A stretch of DNA of 64,000 nucleotides from Phoenix dactylifera (GCF_009389715.1 NC_052405.1:10370694-10434693); one strand, 5' to 3'. Counted from the stretch's first letter, positions 50,114 through 63,282 are shown. Made by a program: numbers and translations. The notes: generated from the letters alone by a model not told the origin.

Positions 50114-53100
50114 ATGGCAGGAGGAGGAGGTGAGTCAGAGCTAAGCCTGGAGTTCACTCCAACATGGATCGTCGCCATCGTCTGCTCCGTCATCGTCTTC
50201 ATCTCTCTCTTCTTCGAGCGAATCCTCCATTTCCTTGGCAAGGTACATCAAATCAATTCAATTCTTCTCTGTTGCTCTCTCTCTTTTTTAATACATGGAA
50301 CATGCTTACTCTGAAGAATTTACTTCTTCTTACTGTAGCTTCTCAAGCGGAAGAAGCAGAAGCCTCTGTTTGAAGCTCTTCAGAAAGTGAAGGAAGGTGG
50401 CATGTCTAGACTTCTTTCTCTCTGTTTCTATCTTTCTCTCTCTGAAATCAATTCTTGCTGCTTTGATCGATGGAGTGCTGAGAAATGAGTGTTTGGGCTG
50501 GGCAGAGCTGATGCTGCTGGGGTTCATTTCGCTGCTGCTGACGGTGTTTCAGGGGGCGATTCAGAGGACATGCATCAGGGAGAGCCTCACCCACCATATG
50601 CTCCCCTGCAAGAGAAAGGAGGCTGCGACGACTGCGCACTACGCTGTCAGATTCTTCTCCGGAGTTCTCGGCAGCGGGCGTCGCCTGCTGGCTGGGGGCG
50701 GAGAAGACTCGACTCACTGTCAGAAGGAGGTAATTATCTTCTCCGATGAAACCATGGAACCAAGCCATTGGCATTCATTTCACAGAGAAAAAGAAATGAA
50801 ATGAGGTGCAAAGAAAATAGAGCTTTCAATAAATATGTACAAATATTGATCCTCTTCCTCGTTTAAGTCTTCAATTGCCGGTGGTGAGCACCTTCCATCT
50901 CCCTGACAAGCCCACCTGCACGGATCCTTACATGCTTCTCTCGTTTAAGCTTCAGATCGGATCCACTTTGATACCATTTGTAACAACCTAGAACCTCACC
51001 TAGAAGGGCTAGTCGGAAGATATTTTTTGGGTTCCTTAATTCTGTATAAATATCTAAGATCTTTCCGGCAAATAACCAACATAGGACTAAACACACGCCC
51101 GCACGGGTCTTTATGTAGCAAACAATAACCTCCAACCACCGAGCCGGATTCTTCCAAATGGAAGCTCTCCTAGCTTTATCAATTTTGTTAAGCAAGGAGC
51201 CAAATATAGGAAAAAGTAACAGAGCTGATGTATGATGGAGAGTTTGTAGGGTAGTTTAAAGTGTTAAATTGAATCATGTGGGACTTAATTGACAATTTAG
51301 AGGTTTGAAGGGAAGACAGTAATTTTGGCAAGTGGAGTGGGGAAAAATAGTTTTCTTCATGTAAAAGCATTACAATTGGCAACTCATTTAGTACATAACT
51401 GGATCAACAGAGTTTCCAATAAGGGCTCAGATTAGAAGTCAACTTTTTACAGATATTAGTGTTTGTGGGTTATTGAATGCAACTAGTTAGATATATTTAT
51501 GTGGAATATCATCAAAATGGTTAACATTTTCTCTCCTAAAGAAAGGTCCATATTTGGTGAAAGAAAATGGTGAACAAAATTGGTAAATCCTCCATAGTAT
51601 TAGTACACCTAAACATTTGAAATAATTTCAATAGGTTCTGGTTTACATTTTTTTTTTCTCTCGCATTCATTGAATTTCTGAATTGAATTATGGAAAATAT
51701 GCCTTTTTACTATGCGAGCCATTTAAATATCGGCTTAATCCATAGATCTCTCTTTTGCTGAAAAACTGAATACAATTTTACTACTTTTTTTTGGGAGGAA
51801 AGTATCTATTACTTCTTAGCTGCAGCAATGATATTTTAATCGCTCAGAGTAGTATCCAGCATATCTTGTCTCTCAAAGAAATTTCCTTTTGCTTAATTTG
51901 ATTGAATATTCAACATTGTTATTACTCCACTCAGAAGCAGGTTTCAGACTTCTGAATTACTGATTTCTTTCTTTTTCTAGGGAAAAGTTCCATTACTTTC
52001 ACTGGAAGCAATCCATCAACTGCATATCTTTATCTTTGTTTTAGCAGTCACACATGTGGTACTTAGTCTCATCACTGTACTTTTAGGAACTGCTAAGGTA
52101 AGTGGGTGATATCTCTTCATCTTTTAAATGTTTTGGTGTTTGTTTGCTGCATATGCCAAAATTTTTTCTTCTTCTGGATTGTATCTCATTGTAACATTCT
52201 CTTCATGACTTAGATTCGTATATGGAGACATTGGGAGGATTCAATCCAGAAGGAGGATGGAAATGGTATGATTAGACTCACTAGCATATCTCAAAACTCT
52301 GGCTTTGCTTCAAACAAGTTTCATATTTGTGAACAGTACTCCAAACCACTTCTCTTACCAGGTGAAGGTCATCGCTTTACCTTGTATATGATGTATTGAC
52401 CTGATGGTAATAATATGTGCAGTTCCTAAAGGAATCACCCATGTACATCAATTTGAATTTATCAGGAATCGTTTCAAGGGATTTGACAAAGATTCTTCAG
52501 TACTAAGTTGGTTGGTATGTATGGCATTCTTTATATTTATTCTAAGCATGTTAACTTTACAGTGAACCAACGTGAAATTGTTTCATTTCCCTGAAAGCAT
52601 ATCAGTTGTACATGAGAAGAAATATCAGAATCCCTTTAAAATTTTGCATTGTGTTTCAGCATTCTTTTGTTAAGCAGTTCTTTGGATCTGTTACCAAATC
52701 AGACTACACTACAATGAGACTTGGTTTCATCATGGTAAGCATATGAGTTGACAGACAAAAGACTTTTATATATGTATGTGCATCTAAATGTGCTGATTTC
52801 TTGTTCTGTGTACTTACTTCAACTCTTCGGCCTCTCTATTGCAGACTCACTGCAGGGGTAACCCAAAATTTAATTTTTACAGTTATATGATACGAGCCCT
52901 TGAAGCTGATTTCAAGAGAGTTGTTGGTATAAGGTAATTATTACCAAGGAAACTTACTTATATCTAGGTGTTTTGAGCGAATACTTACATCTAAGCATGA
53001 ACAGTAAAAAATTATCATAATACAACTTTGATTAAACTTGTGATCTGTACTAAATGTGTCATTAAGAATTGCAGTTTCCATATCTCTACTGGATATGTGA

Positions 53101-56100
53101 TCCTCATACTTCAGTTTCTTTCTCATTGCAGTTGGTACCTTTGGATTTTTGTGATGGTTTTCTTGTTGCTGGATGTTAATGGTACGTTCAATCTGCATGT
53201 AGCCCTTACATAAAACTTCACAGATGATTATTACGATGAAACTGGAGGATGAAACTTTGAAGTCTCTGTACTTTACATAATTCTTCCTAGTTTTCCATGG
53301 GCTCATTTTGTAGTTTTCTTTCTGATAAAGCTAACCTCAAATAATCCAATTGACCATTGTTATTGCAAAAGTGATGTATTTTCATACAAGTAATCTGTTG
53401 CCTTCTTGACATTCTTGTGAAGTTCAGGTTTTGCTGTTAGGCAAAAAAAATCTAGTTGATATTGAACAACTTATCATATTAATAACATCTGGACATTGAC
53501 ATACAACATCTATCTTCCTTTTGCCTCCAATGTCGGTCAATTCTCTCAGTGTTCATATTTGCTTCTTGGTTTGTTTCACCTCACTTTGCATGGGTATCAT
53601 CTATGTACACCAGCGCTTTTTCCCTATATGCTCTGACATCTGTAAAGCCTGTTTCTAGCAACACCTGCTATTCCTGCATTCCTTCATCCATCCTGCCTCT
53701 TTTCTTTCTATTTTTTTGCCATGAAACTGAACTGCTTCATGGCCGTGTGCTAAATTGCCGATGAGGAAGGATTTAAGGAATGTGAGGGAAGTATATGGTA
53801 GCAGACAAACACATGATCAGAACTGTCAGCATCATTTACATGATTTTGCTGCTTATGTCAAGTTTCACATATTGATTCTCTACTTGATCTATATATTTTA
53901 TGATCTATTTTTCAGACTGCTCTTGTTGCTCTTTGCAGGGTGGCATGCATATTTTTGGATATCATTCATTCCTTTAATTGTAAGTATTTTTACTTTCACT
54001 GCTGAATATTGAGTGTGTTGAAATTGCCCTCCACAGAGTTAGTTTACATGTTGTCTTGGCACCGGCCTGTTACCATGCTGTGTCGAGCCATGTCAGTGCT
54101 TAGCATGCTGCGCATGCATTGGCATCACAAGATGCCAAGTTCTGGGGTGCCTGTTGTATTATGTTAGTATTCATGCTGATAGCACACTGGGATGGTATAT
54201 ATCATGCATGCATGCCTTGCCAACTGGCACTTAAATCCATGACTGATTCCTAGTTAGTGGGACCCTTTCACAAGCACCAGTTACTTCCAGTATTATGATA
54301 AATTGTTAGTTTATGAATGATACTTGATCAAAGAAGAAGTGGTAATTATGGTCACCTTAAAAAAGTTACTTCCACTATCCTGTTAGAATATTGCTTAGGC
54401 TCTTTGCTGATCTGTGGATATGTTGCAGCTTCTCCTTGCTCTTGGCACTAAATTGGAGCATATCATCACTCAGTTGGCTCACGAGGTTGCTGAAAAGCAT
54501 TCTGCCATTGAAGGTGATCTGGTAGTTACTCCTTCAGATGATCTCTTCTGGTTCCACCGGCCTAAAATTGTCCTGTTTTTGATTCACTTCATCCTTTTCC
54601 AAAATGCCTTTGAGATTGCTTTTTTCTTCTGGGTACTGGTAAGCAGCATTAGATGCCACTTTAATGTCATTTCTTTAGGCTTAATTTTCTCTATTTATAT
54701 ATACTAGCAGCTACTCTTAATCATATATGCTCTTGTTTAAGACCAAGAGTGGTTGTCTACATTGGTTTTTGCCTACCCTCCTCTGTTTTGCCTTCTGATG
54801 CATGGAATGGTTTCAACACATATTTGAAATGGATGCTTGCAGCAAATTGCATGTTAAGTAGGAAAAATGAAATCTATCTGTAGTTTATAATCATACTTCT
54901 CCAAGAGCACATTCTTACGAAATATAAGAAGTTACAAAAAGTGAAAAACCAGTTTACTTCTTGTAAATGTCATAAATTTATGAACATTACCATTTGCAGG
55001 GAAAAAATAAGCTGACAAGGAACATTTAGTACAAGATTAATTTGTGTTCATGCGGTTGCATAATCTTGCACTAGGCACATGAGAATGCATGAGATCATGG
55101 ACTTTGTAAGCGAATGGTTAAGATTAGAGACAATTTATTTTGATAATAATTTATACACTTCCATTTATATTAATTTCGCATCCAAGGTGGTTATCACTTT
55201 TTGAACAGTTTAATTGGGATAGAATAACATAATGGGCTGCATCCCACAAGACTGTAATGCCATTGTCAATTCCCTTTCCTGTTACTTTCTTCAGGCATGG
55301 CTGCATGGGCATGACATTGAGTGTCCATCTGAAACTTTCAACCTGATTTGTGGTGGATATATTAAGTCTCGATTGAATAAATAATAATTTCCAAATGATC
55401 TAGCTAAAAAAAAGAAAGACAAAATAGAAGAAATTATGCATTGTTATTCTATCTAATTGCCTTAAAGTGTGTCAATTCTCATTCAAAATAAACGGTTGAA
55501 TGACCAGCTTTTCGGTCTGAGAGGATGCGGATGATTTTGCAACTTGTGGAGTCAATATGTATGAGACCTTGTGCCCATGGCCTAATCACAATTTTTTTAA
55601 GAAATAGAAATCTGTCTCTTATAAAATTTGGAAAGATAACCAAATTTTGTAGCTCTTACTTACAGAATTTCTATGCATGCCAGCAATGAGCTATTAGTTA
55701 TAAAGATCATTAGAATTTGAATCGTTTATTTGTAACGCAGACCACGTATAACTTTGATTCCTGCATCATGGGACAAGCAGGCTTCATAATCCCCAGACTT
55801 GTAATCAGGTAGTCAGTCAGCAACCTGTTCAATTAAAACGGACCTGACATTCTACTTATTTTCCAAAGTCCAAACTTTTTATAACTCTTTTGTGGTCTTC
55901 TCTGGATTAGTGTCCTTATCCAGATTCTCTGCAGCTACAGCACCCTGCCACTCTATGCCATTGTGACACAGGTGAAATCTCATGTTGCTGAATTCTTCTT
56001 TTCTTGCCCTCGAGAAAATTGCATGGCTCCACACTGAGTTTTCTTCTGAAATCCAGATGGGCAGTTCATTTAAGAAGGCCATATTTGATGAAAATGTGCA

Positions 56101-56314
56101 AGAAGGCCTTGTGGGATGGGCTCAACAGGTAAAGAAGCGGAAGGGAATGAGAGTGATGAATAGAGAGAGCGGATCAACAAGCACGCTGCAATCAGGTAAT
56201 GGAACCTCAGTGGGGATTCCATTGCAGAACCTGGTCATCCCGAAAGATCACTTGATGGAAGAAGGAAAAGCTGAGATTGTTGAAGAGAAGACCTTCTTGA
56301 AGGACCCAGCTTAG
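50114..56314 (+). CDS. MLO-like seven-transmembrane protein, 507 aa, 14 exons
   Basis: Exons: 50114-50242, 50339-50396, 50506-50729, 51981-52097, 52214-52265, 52423-52514, 52660-52734, 52845-52933, 53132-53181, 53939-53979, 54429-54638, 55741-55808, 55911-55971 and 56057-56314; GT-AG and in frame. MLO proteins are plant plasma-membrane proteins with an extracellular N-terminus, seven membrane helices and a cytosolic calmodulin-binding tail. They influence powdery mildew susceptibility, root and pollen tube behaviour, and calcium flux. Signatures seen: [12 protein letters not shown] with the first helix, [55 protein letters not shown], the GISWYLWIF equivalent, [19 protein letters not shown] and [12 protein letters not shown]. 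The calmodulin-binding helix is [13 protein letters not shown] (about 440-452). The N-terminal half resembles Arabidopsis MLO1 most, suggesting clade II rather than the barley mildew-susceptibility clade; that placement is from memory. The acidic tail is shorter than in AtMLO1 (526 aa). No breaks were found. Confidence 0.95.
50980..51120. repeat. dispersed repeat in MLO intron 3
   Basis: TTTGTAACAACCTAGAACCT opens a copy of the repeat also found at 41696. It continues with GGCTAGTCGGAAGATATTTT, CTTAATTCTGTATAAATATC, CATAGGACTAAACACACGCC. Same orientation as the 41.7-kb copy. Confidence 0.6.
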
Positions 56315-58540
56315 ATACTCAATGACATTGTCGAAGCCCAGGCCTTGACATCAACTGCTCCATGAGCCTGGTGCTTGAGAGCAGCCATGGCTAATATATT
56401 GATGGTCAACTCTGTAAATTTCTGTGCTTGGTCTTTCATTTGTTGGGAGAGATCTTTTTTTTTTTTAACTTTTTGTTCCATTTTCCTCTTCAGTTTGTAT
56501 TATCATGAGTTGGTATCATTTAGTTGCTAAAAAAGTTCTCAAATACTAACGGATCATACTACTATCTACATGGTCGCAGACCCATATAGATGAGATAAAG
56601 AATACAAGTTACCATTCAATGTTAATAACACGCATATTGGTGCAATTGTTCTCCGTATAACTGTTGAGTTTGTGACTCATTTACATGTTAGCTAGTCATG
56701 GATCCAGAGGATCAAAAGGTCCTTATTACTATTAGTTTCTGTTTTTTAATCTCTTTAAGAAGTGATCCAGTTTTATCATGATCACACTTATTTTTCAGTC
56801 TTAACTAATATTTCTACGGGTTTTTTCGAAAATCACTAATATCATCTTGGCTTCTTCTCAATCACTAGCCTGACTTTAATGCCTTATATGACATAGTCTC
56901 ATTCTGTCACCTATCAATTAGCTGAGATTTGTCACATGAGCCACAGTTAGTATTTCCTAAGTACTTAGAAATTAGAGTACCCTTCTCTATATTAAGTACT
57001 ATTTTTAAAATTCTCCTTCTTTTTCCGGCATTAAAACTCTATCAGAAAAAAGATTGCACAGTCAGGAAAAATAATAATTTCTATGTAGTGAATAGTGCAT
57101 GGGAAGATAATGCCATAATTTTCCTGTTATTGTCTATTATTTTCCATTAACTATCACTATAACAACCATTATAACAATAATTAACCTTAACACTAAAAAT
57201 TTGAACTATTGCTTTTAAGAAAAGTAAAAACTGTTACAGCTATTGTAATGGTGAATAAAAATTTTGCTAGGATCCACCCAAAAAAGCTCCGGTCCAACTC
57301 CGGTCTAGTTGACGTTTTCTATGATCGAGACTGTAGTCTACGTGTGTGGTACGTTGGCTATCCAAAGAAATCCTTCCATGGGTTCTTTATCGTGCTTTCT
57401 TGATCTCTGAAAATGAAAGCCCTGTACGGTGCTCCCAAGAGCTTCCAAGCTCATGTCCTCCCATTGTGCTTGTCCAATCAAAATAAGGAACAGCAACATG
57501 AAGATTGAATGGGAAAAACAACATTAAAGATAGGAGACACAGAGAGATGTGTCCGAGTTGGGACCTGTGGGTGCGAGAGGTAAAGGGAGATCGAATCCTT
57601 ATCCGGATCAACACAAACAGCTTGCATTTTGTATGGCTATGGCGATGGTGAACAACCAAATACCCAAGCTTTATTTTGGTTCACATTTTTGTGGCTAATT
57701 CCATGTGTGAGGAATAAGTTTTGTTACGTGGTCACCTCATCTCCTCATCTCGAGGAGAGGTTGAATCCAATCCTTAGACGTAGAACAATCACCTTTCCTT
57801 TCATCACGATCTTGTAAATAACTCTTGCATAAATGAAACCTAGGCGGGTACGTTCGATTTTTAACTTAGAAGATTTAATTTTAAATAAACCAACCTTATC
57901 CCCAATATTTTAGATAGTTTAAAAATTTTAAAAAACGCTGCTTTTGATTTCCGTAAGGATCGATATTTCTAAAATATTGCATATTCGAAAACGCCGCACC
58001 GTATTGGTCACCGGATAGAATCTATAAATAGGCTCTGGATCTAGTATTTTGGATTACTCAATCCACATTACTATTTTTCTGTTTTCGAAGACGAAGCAAA
58101 GAATTCTTCTCTCGTTTTTTCTTTTTTCTTCTTCTAAGCCTCTTTCAAATTTTTTTTTTTATCTGGGCATATGTAGGAGTAGGAGGCGAATCACGTTCTT
58201 AGGACAATATATATCATACGCCTCTATCCATCTTTTCAATCTTAATATTTTATTCTAGGAGATTATTCCTTTATAATACTTTTATAAAATAAATATATAG
58301 CAATTTTTAGGTAAAATATTTCTAGCAAGGTATTCATACCCTTGTAAATTTCAAGGGCTAATTGGAGGTATACCTCATTACTAGACTCTTTAGAAGAGCA
58401 ATCTCAGTCATCCACTTCTAGGGACTGCAATAAAAAATATTTCAAAATAGAACTCAAATTAAAATACTATTAAAATTAGGAATTCAAAATTTCAAATGTG
58501 TACTAAAGATTTAAGAGTGATAGTTAATACGGGAAATTAC
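56315..58540. other. 3' UTR of MLO gene, then intergenic
   Basis: The first ~250 bases are probable 3' UTR. The remainder is AT-rich with no coding region recognised; short ORFs are patchy and motif-free. An LTR-like promoter stretch near 58.02 kb is listed separately. Confidence 0.5.
58020..58260 (+). promoter_or_regulatory. TATA-containing, possibly LTR-derived segment
   Basis: TCTATAAATAGGCTCTGGAT at about 58020 is followed by CT-rich sequence with poly-T and TTCTTCTTCTAAGCC. This is the arrangement often seen in plant LTR promoters. LTR boundaries (TG...CA with a 5-bp duplication) were not found, so it could simply be a promoter of an unrecognised transcript or of the downstream transposase gene. 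Confidence 0.3.
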
Positions 58541-59212
58541 TTTTCCGTCCCTCAAAAGACCCCGCTGGAACAAGAGGTCCCGGTTGACCCAAAAACAAAC
58601 TTCCGGTCCACCGCTTCATGGATCTTTAATTCCCGGTTCCTAAGTTACTGTTTGCTTTAAAATATAGTACCCAAAGTGCCCCCAGGTTACTTAAGTACCC
58701 CCCAGGCTACCGGAAGCGGGAAAAAATAGGTACCGCGTTCTGTTTTGGAACCGGAAATACTCTGTTTTTGTGTACCGAAGATGCTCCGAAGTAAAAATCC
58801 GACTTGCAGCCCTTAAGCGTGGATGCCCCTGGTGATCCCACGGAAGGTGTTGACCGAAGATGGCTTTCGAGGAAGATTTTGAGACGGAAAAAAGGTGTAA
58901 AAATAGGCCGCAACAGGGTATGCGTTATGTCTCCGTTCTTCTCTGTTTTGTCTTTGCCAATGGAGATTGTTTGGTCTGGGAAGAGACAAGCACCCATTAG
59001 GATGGATGCTAGATGGATAGGGAGAGAGCATGTCGAGCCTTTGTGTTGACCTAAAAACGTTGAGACTACATCTTACTCTTTACCGGTTCCCTGTTTGAGA
59101 GAACGCTGATAGTCCCTCTTTCTCTGTGTAGTGAGACTCTGCTCCACTATATTCCTAAGTCTGTTTGCAATTCGGAATTATCTGTTCATTGCCTCCTCTT
59201 TTTTCCATTGTC

Positions 59213-61579
59213 ATGGCTTCGGAAGACACTGGTAGCTCTGTTTTTATGGCCATTTGTTCTTATGGTAGTGAAGCTGTGATTATTTCCATCTCAAAAGACA
59301 CAATTCTTGATCAAATTTTTAAGGAAATAGTTGAAAGGTGGAGACATTTATCTTCTACAATGATAGAAGTTAAGTTTTATATTCCAAACAAGTCTAAAAT
59401 GCTTGTTACGCTCATGAGCGATAAGGATGTTCGTAACATGCATGAAATACACGTCAACTTAAATGCCAAGGTGATCGAGATGGTTGTTACTCATTCTCCA
59501 ACCTTGATCGAAGGTGCTGCTGTGGTAATTGAGAGGTATTCCCTTTTTTAAATATTGTTTTGTGCAACGGATTTTAGTAAGTTTGCTAAAATAATGTTTA
59601 TCCTATTGTATGAACAGTGGCTCATCGCATTGTGCTGAAATCAGTTCGAGAGGGAAAAATTTTTCGAAGGGTAGCTCAAGTAATTTTGGTCAAGTTGTTG
59701 AAGAAACAAGAGCCGCAATTGAAGAGGAAGCAAGTAAAAAAAATTCGTTGGATGATTGGAAAAATAGTATAGAGGGTGTTGGTCAGGAGTTCATGAATGT
59801 GGAAACTCTACGTGACACCATTCGCAACTATTGCATTGCAATTTGCAGGGATTTTGTCTTCGTGAAGAACGATCGTGATCGAGTTACTGTAGAATGTGTT
59901 TATGAAGGTTGCGAATGGCGTATTCATGCTTCTCGCCTTGGGAATGGTGAAAAGTTTGCAATTAAAAAAATGCACTGTAACCACACATGTGGAGGAGGAT
60001 TGCAAGTGCGGTCTCATCTAAAGGCTTCAAAACGTTGGGTTTCCAAAATTGTTAAAGATCAACTTCAAGATATGCCGTTATATAAGCCGAGTGATATTGT
60101 AAAGGATATTCGACGACAATATGGTGTTGAATTGCCGTATCATCAAGCTTGGCGTGGTAAGGAGGTGTCCATGATGGATCTTTATGGTAACAGCCGGCTA
60201 TCTTATGAACGGATTCGCTGGTATTGCGATGCCATTCGTTAGACCAACCCCGGCAGCATTGCAGAGTACGAAACAATTGATGGTCGATTCAGACGTCTAT
60301 TCATTTGTTTTCATGCTTCACTAATGGGTTTCATAAAAGGATGTCGTCCTCTGATTTTTATGGATGGCACATTTATAAAGCATAAGGATGGAGGTGTATT
60401 GCTTGGAGCCACTTCCAAAGATGGAAATGATGATATGTTTCCTATAGCTTATGGTGTTGTAGATATAGAATGTGATGAAAATTGGGAATGGTTTTGCCGG
60501 TTTCTGAAAGAAGCTATTCATAGTTGTACTGAGTATAGTGGTCAACAGTTCACATTTATGACGGATAGACATCAGGGCATTATTAAATCCGTGCCTAAGT
60601 ACTTTCCTGATTCTTACCACTCATATTGTATACGTCATGTGAAAGAAAACTTCAAGAATCAGGTTTGCATCGTCATATTATGAATAATTTAAACTACAAA
60701 GTATCTAAGTAATGTAGCATGTGGTATATTTGATTTTAATTATCAATGCAGGTCCTTGTCCATTATCGTGCAGCTGAGAGAAAGAGGCTCATTGATTTAC
60801 TAAATGCTGCTGCCTATACACCAAGGCTTACTGTATTCCGAAAGCTAATTGCAAAGCTTACATCAGAAGCCCCTGGTGCTACCACCTTTCTCCTACATGC
60901 AAAGCCGGAGCATTGGGCGAATGCTGTATTTCCAGGTCCACGCTGGGGCATCATGACATCGAATGTGGCAGAGTCTTTTAATAGTTGGGTCCTGGAGGCT
61001 CGTCATCTCCCTGTGCCTCAGATGGTTGACCATATAAGGATCCAAATAATGCAGATGATGCATCAACGGCGTAATCGAGGATATAGCATTCAATCTCAAC
61101 TTTGTCCTGATGCGGAGAAAGTGTTGCAAAAAAATGCGGAAGATGGTCGGAGATTAGCTGTATTTACGTCCAACATAATGATATATGATGTAAAGGATAC
61201 CAACTACTCATGCAAAGTTGACCTGCATATGTGTAGCTGCTCTTGTGGCGAGTGGCGAATCTTCCGCATGCCATGTAAGCATGCTTGTGCATGCATCGAG
61301 AAGGACGGCAGATCACTATACCAATTCACCGACAATTGTTTCCAAGCTGAATTGTATAGAGTAACATATGCCGAAGCAATCAGTCCAATTCCTGACATGG
61401 AGAAACCCCAAAGTGCCTCTGAAGAGATCCACATTCTACCCCCTATAAGAAAGACACGTCCTGGCAGGCCTAAAAAGAAGAGAAGACCTTCGCAAGTGGA
61501 GTCAGTACGTGAAATGAGATGTGGACGATGCGGGAAGGTTGGGCACAATAGAAGGACTTGTAATGAGGTCATCAAGTAA
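59213..61579 (+). pseudogene. MuDR-like transposase, 731 codons, one internal TAG
   Basis: Exons 59213-59535, 59618-60662 and 60752-61579 join in frame. Domains in order: an N-terminal MuDR/PB1-like domain (about 5-95); a Mutator DNA-binding region with C-x4-C and HCNHTC metal ligands (about 165-235); and the MULE catalytic domain with candidate D357 (MDGT), D424 (TDRHQGI) and E530 (NVAESF). A SWIM zinc finger, CSC...CKH (619-633), follows. After a basic GRPKKKRR stretch there is a C-terminal CX2CX4HX4C knuckle (713-726). TAG at 60240-60242 (codon 316) interrupts the frame just before the catalytic domain, where relatives usually have a charged residue; sequence on both sides is otherwise intact. 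It is therefore probably a young, disabled transposase. Alternatives are readthrough, a sequencing error or a domesticated gene with a different splice pattern. Confidence 0.88.
60240..60242 (+). other. in-frame stop (TAG) within the transposase
   Basis: Reads ATT CGT TAG ACC AAC CCC. The frame continues beyond it without a shift for the rest of the exon, so a single base substitution is sufficient to explain it. Confidence 0.9.
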
Positions 61580-61919
61580 AGAATATGGACATTATGAAGA
61601 ATGTATCGAGATACCTGCAATGTATTTTCATGTTAGTCACAGCATATTAAGAACAAAACTCTTGTATTGATGTTAATGAAGTGCAAACTAAATTGTATAT
61701 GTTGATTTTTTGTTAGATTTTAATTCAGTTACTTCAAACCGGAATGCAGTTAAAAAATTGTTACAAACATGTAATGATACACAGTTAATCAACGGTTGGC
61801 ATAGCATTCGACGTCAGCTCTGACAATTACAATAGTTGAATATGGCGTGGAAAAATTTATATTGACACCTAAAATCCCGTTTCCCGGCTTCCCTTCGACT
61901 TTGCCTAATCTGAGACTCT
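61580..61919. other. transposase 3' region
   Basis: Probable 3' UTR and downstream AT-rich sequence, with a GC-richer stretch from about 61855 leading into the satellite. No further gene. Confidence 0.5.
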
Positions 61920-62755
61920 TAACGAGTCGACTCCGAAAATATTGGAGTCGACTCGATCTGTCCCGATATCGACTCGGTAGGAAAAGAGGTCGACTCTTAG
62001 GCTTGGCTGAGCTAAGGTCCACTCTCTGTCTTTGTTCTGTCCCACTTAACGGGGCGACTCGCCTTTCACTGGGGTCGACTCGAACTGTCCTGGGGTTGAC
62101 TCAGAACTCCGTGAGGTCGACACTTAGGCTTCGCTTATTTTGGCTGCTCTCTGTCTTTGCTCTGTGCCAGCTAAGGAGTCGACTCGCTTTTCACCGGAGT
62201 CGACTCCCACTGCAAGGAGGTCGACTCAAAACTCGGTGAGGACGACACTTAGGCTTCCCTTAATTCGGCTGCTCTCTGTCTTTGCTCTGTGCCAGCTAAG
62301 GAGTCGACTCGTCCGTCACCGGAGTCGACTCCCACTGCAAGGAGGTCGACTCAAAACTCGGTGAGGTCGACACTTAGGCTTCGCTTATTTCGGCTGCTCT
62401 CTGTCTTTGCTCTGTGCCACCTAAGGAGTCGACTCGTCCGTCACCGGAGTCGACTCCCACTGCAAGGAGGTCGACTTAAAACTCGGTGAGGTCGACACTT
62501 AGGCTTCGCTTATTTCGGCTGCTCTCTGTCTTTGCTCTGTGCCACCTAAGGAGTTGACTCGTCCGTCACCGGAGTCGACTCCTACTGCAAGGAGGTCGAC
62601 TCAAAACTCGGTGAGGTCGACACTTAGGCTTCCCTTATTTCGGCTGCTCTCTGTCTTTGCTCTGTGCCACCTAAGGAGTCGACTCGTCTTTCACTGGAGT
62701 CGACTCCCACTGCACGGAGGTCGACTCAAATCTCGGTGAGGTCAACTCAAAACTC
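61920..62755. repeat. 125-bp tandem repeat rich in the GAGTCGACTC palindrome
   Basis: Units are marked by CTCTGTCTTTGCTCTGTGCC at about 62150, 62275, 62400, 62525 and 62650, with a diverged first copy near 62023. Each has two GGAGTCGACTC-type palindromes and GAGGTCGACTC, then GTGAGGTCGACACTTAGGCT. The 125-bp period is not divisible by three and frames change from unit to unit, so the open frames here are by-products. Sequence before 62020 has isolated, more diverged GTCGACTC words. Confidence 0.95.
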
Positions 62756-63282
62756 TGAGAACACAGTTAGCTTGTCTGGGAACACAGTTAGCTTGTCTGG
62801 GAACACAGTTAGCTTGCTGTCTGGGAACACAGTTAGCATTCTGTCTGGGAACACAGTTAGCTTCTCTGGGAACACAGTTAGCTTGCGGTTCTGGGAACAC
62901 AGTTAGCTTGTCTGGGAACACAGTTAGCTTCTCTGGGAACACAGTTATGGAGTGTCTGGGAACACAGTTAGCTTGTCTGAGAACACAGTTAGCTTCTCTG
63001 GGAACACAGTTAGCTTGCGGTTCTGGGAACACAGTTAGCTTCTCTGGGAACACAGTTAGCTTGTACAGTTAGCTTGTTTCTGGGAACACAGTTAGCTTGT
63101 CTGGGAACACAGTTAGCTTCTCTGGAAACACAGTTAGCATTCTGTCTGGGAACACAGTTAGCTTGTCTGGGAACACAGTTAGCTTGTTTCTGGGAACACA
63201 GTTAGCTTCTCTGGGAACACAGTTAGCTTGTTTCTGGGAACACAGTTAGCTTCTCTGGGAACACAGTTAGCATGTATGTCTT
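62755..63282. repeat. minisatellite array 1, ~21-bp unit
   Basis: About 24 units of CTGGGAACACAGTTAGCTTGT or ...CTTCT, with variable spacers (CTTGTTT, CATTCTGT, CTTGCGGTT, ATGGAGTGT) that change unit length from 21 to about 25. One unit near 63064 is truncated to ACAGTTAGCTTGTTT. Confidence 0.95.

Larger units (their letters stand above)
58541..61700 (+). mobile_element. MuDR-type MULE element (boundaries uncertain)
   Basis: The region around the transposase gene. A distinctive CCGGTT/CCCGGTT-rich stretch starts near 58530 (GGGAAATTACTTTTCCGTCC) and could be the 5' terminal or subterminal region. I did not find its inverted partner downstream to 64 kb, so the 3' end is unknown and may lie within or beyond the satellite. 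The right coordinate given here is only the end of the likely transcript. Confidence 0.5.

Noticed and set aside
50397-50804. Alternative 135-aa ORF across MLO intron 2 and exon 3
   Set aside because: It contains the true exon 3 frame but reads through intron sequence on both sides; GT-AG junctions and family sequence favour the spliced model.
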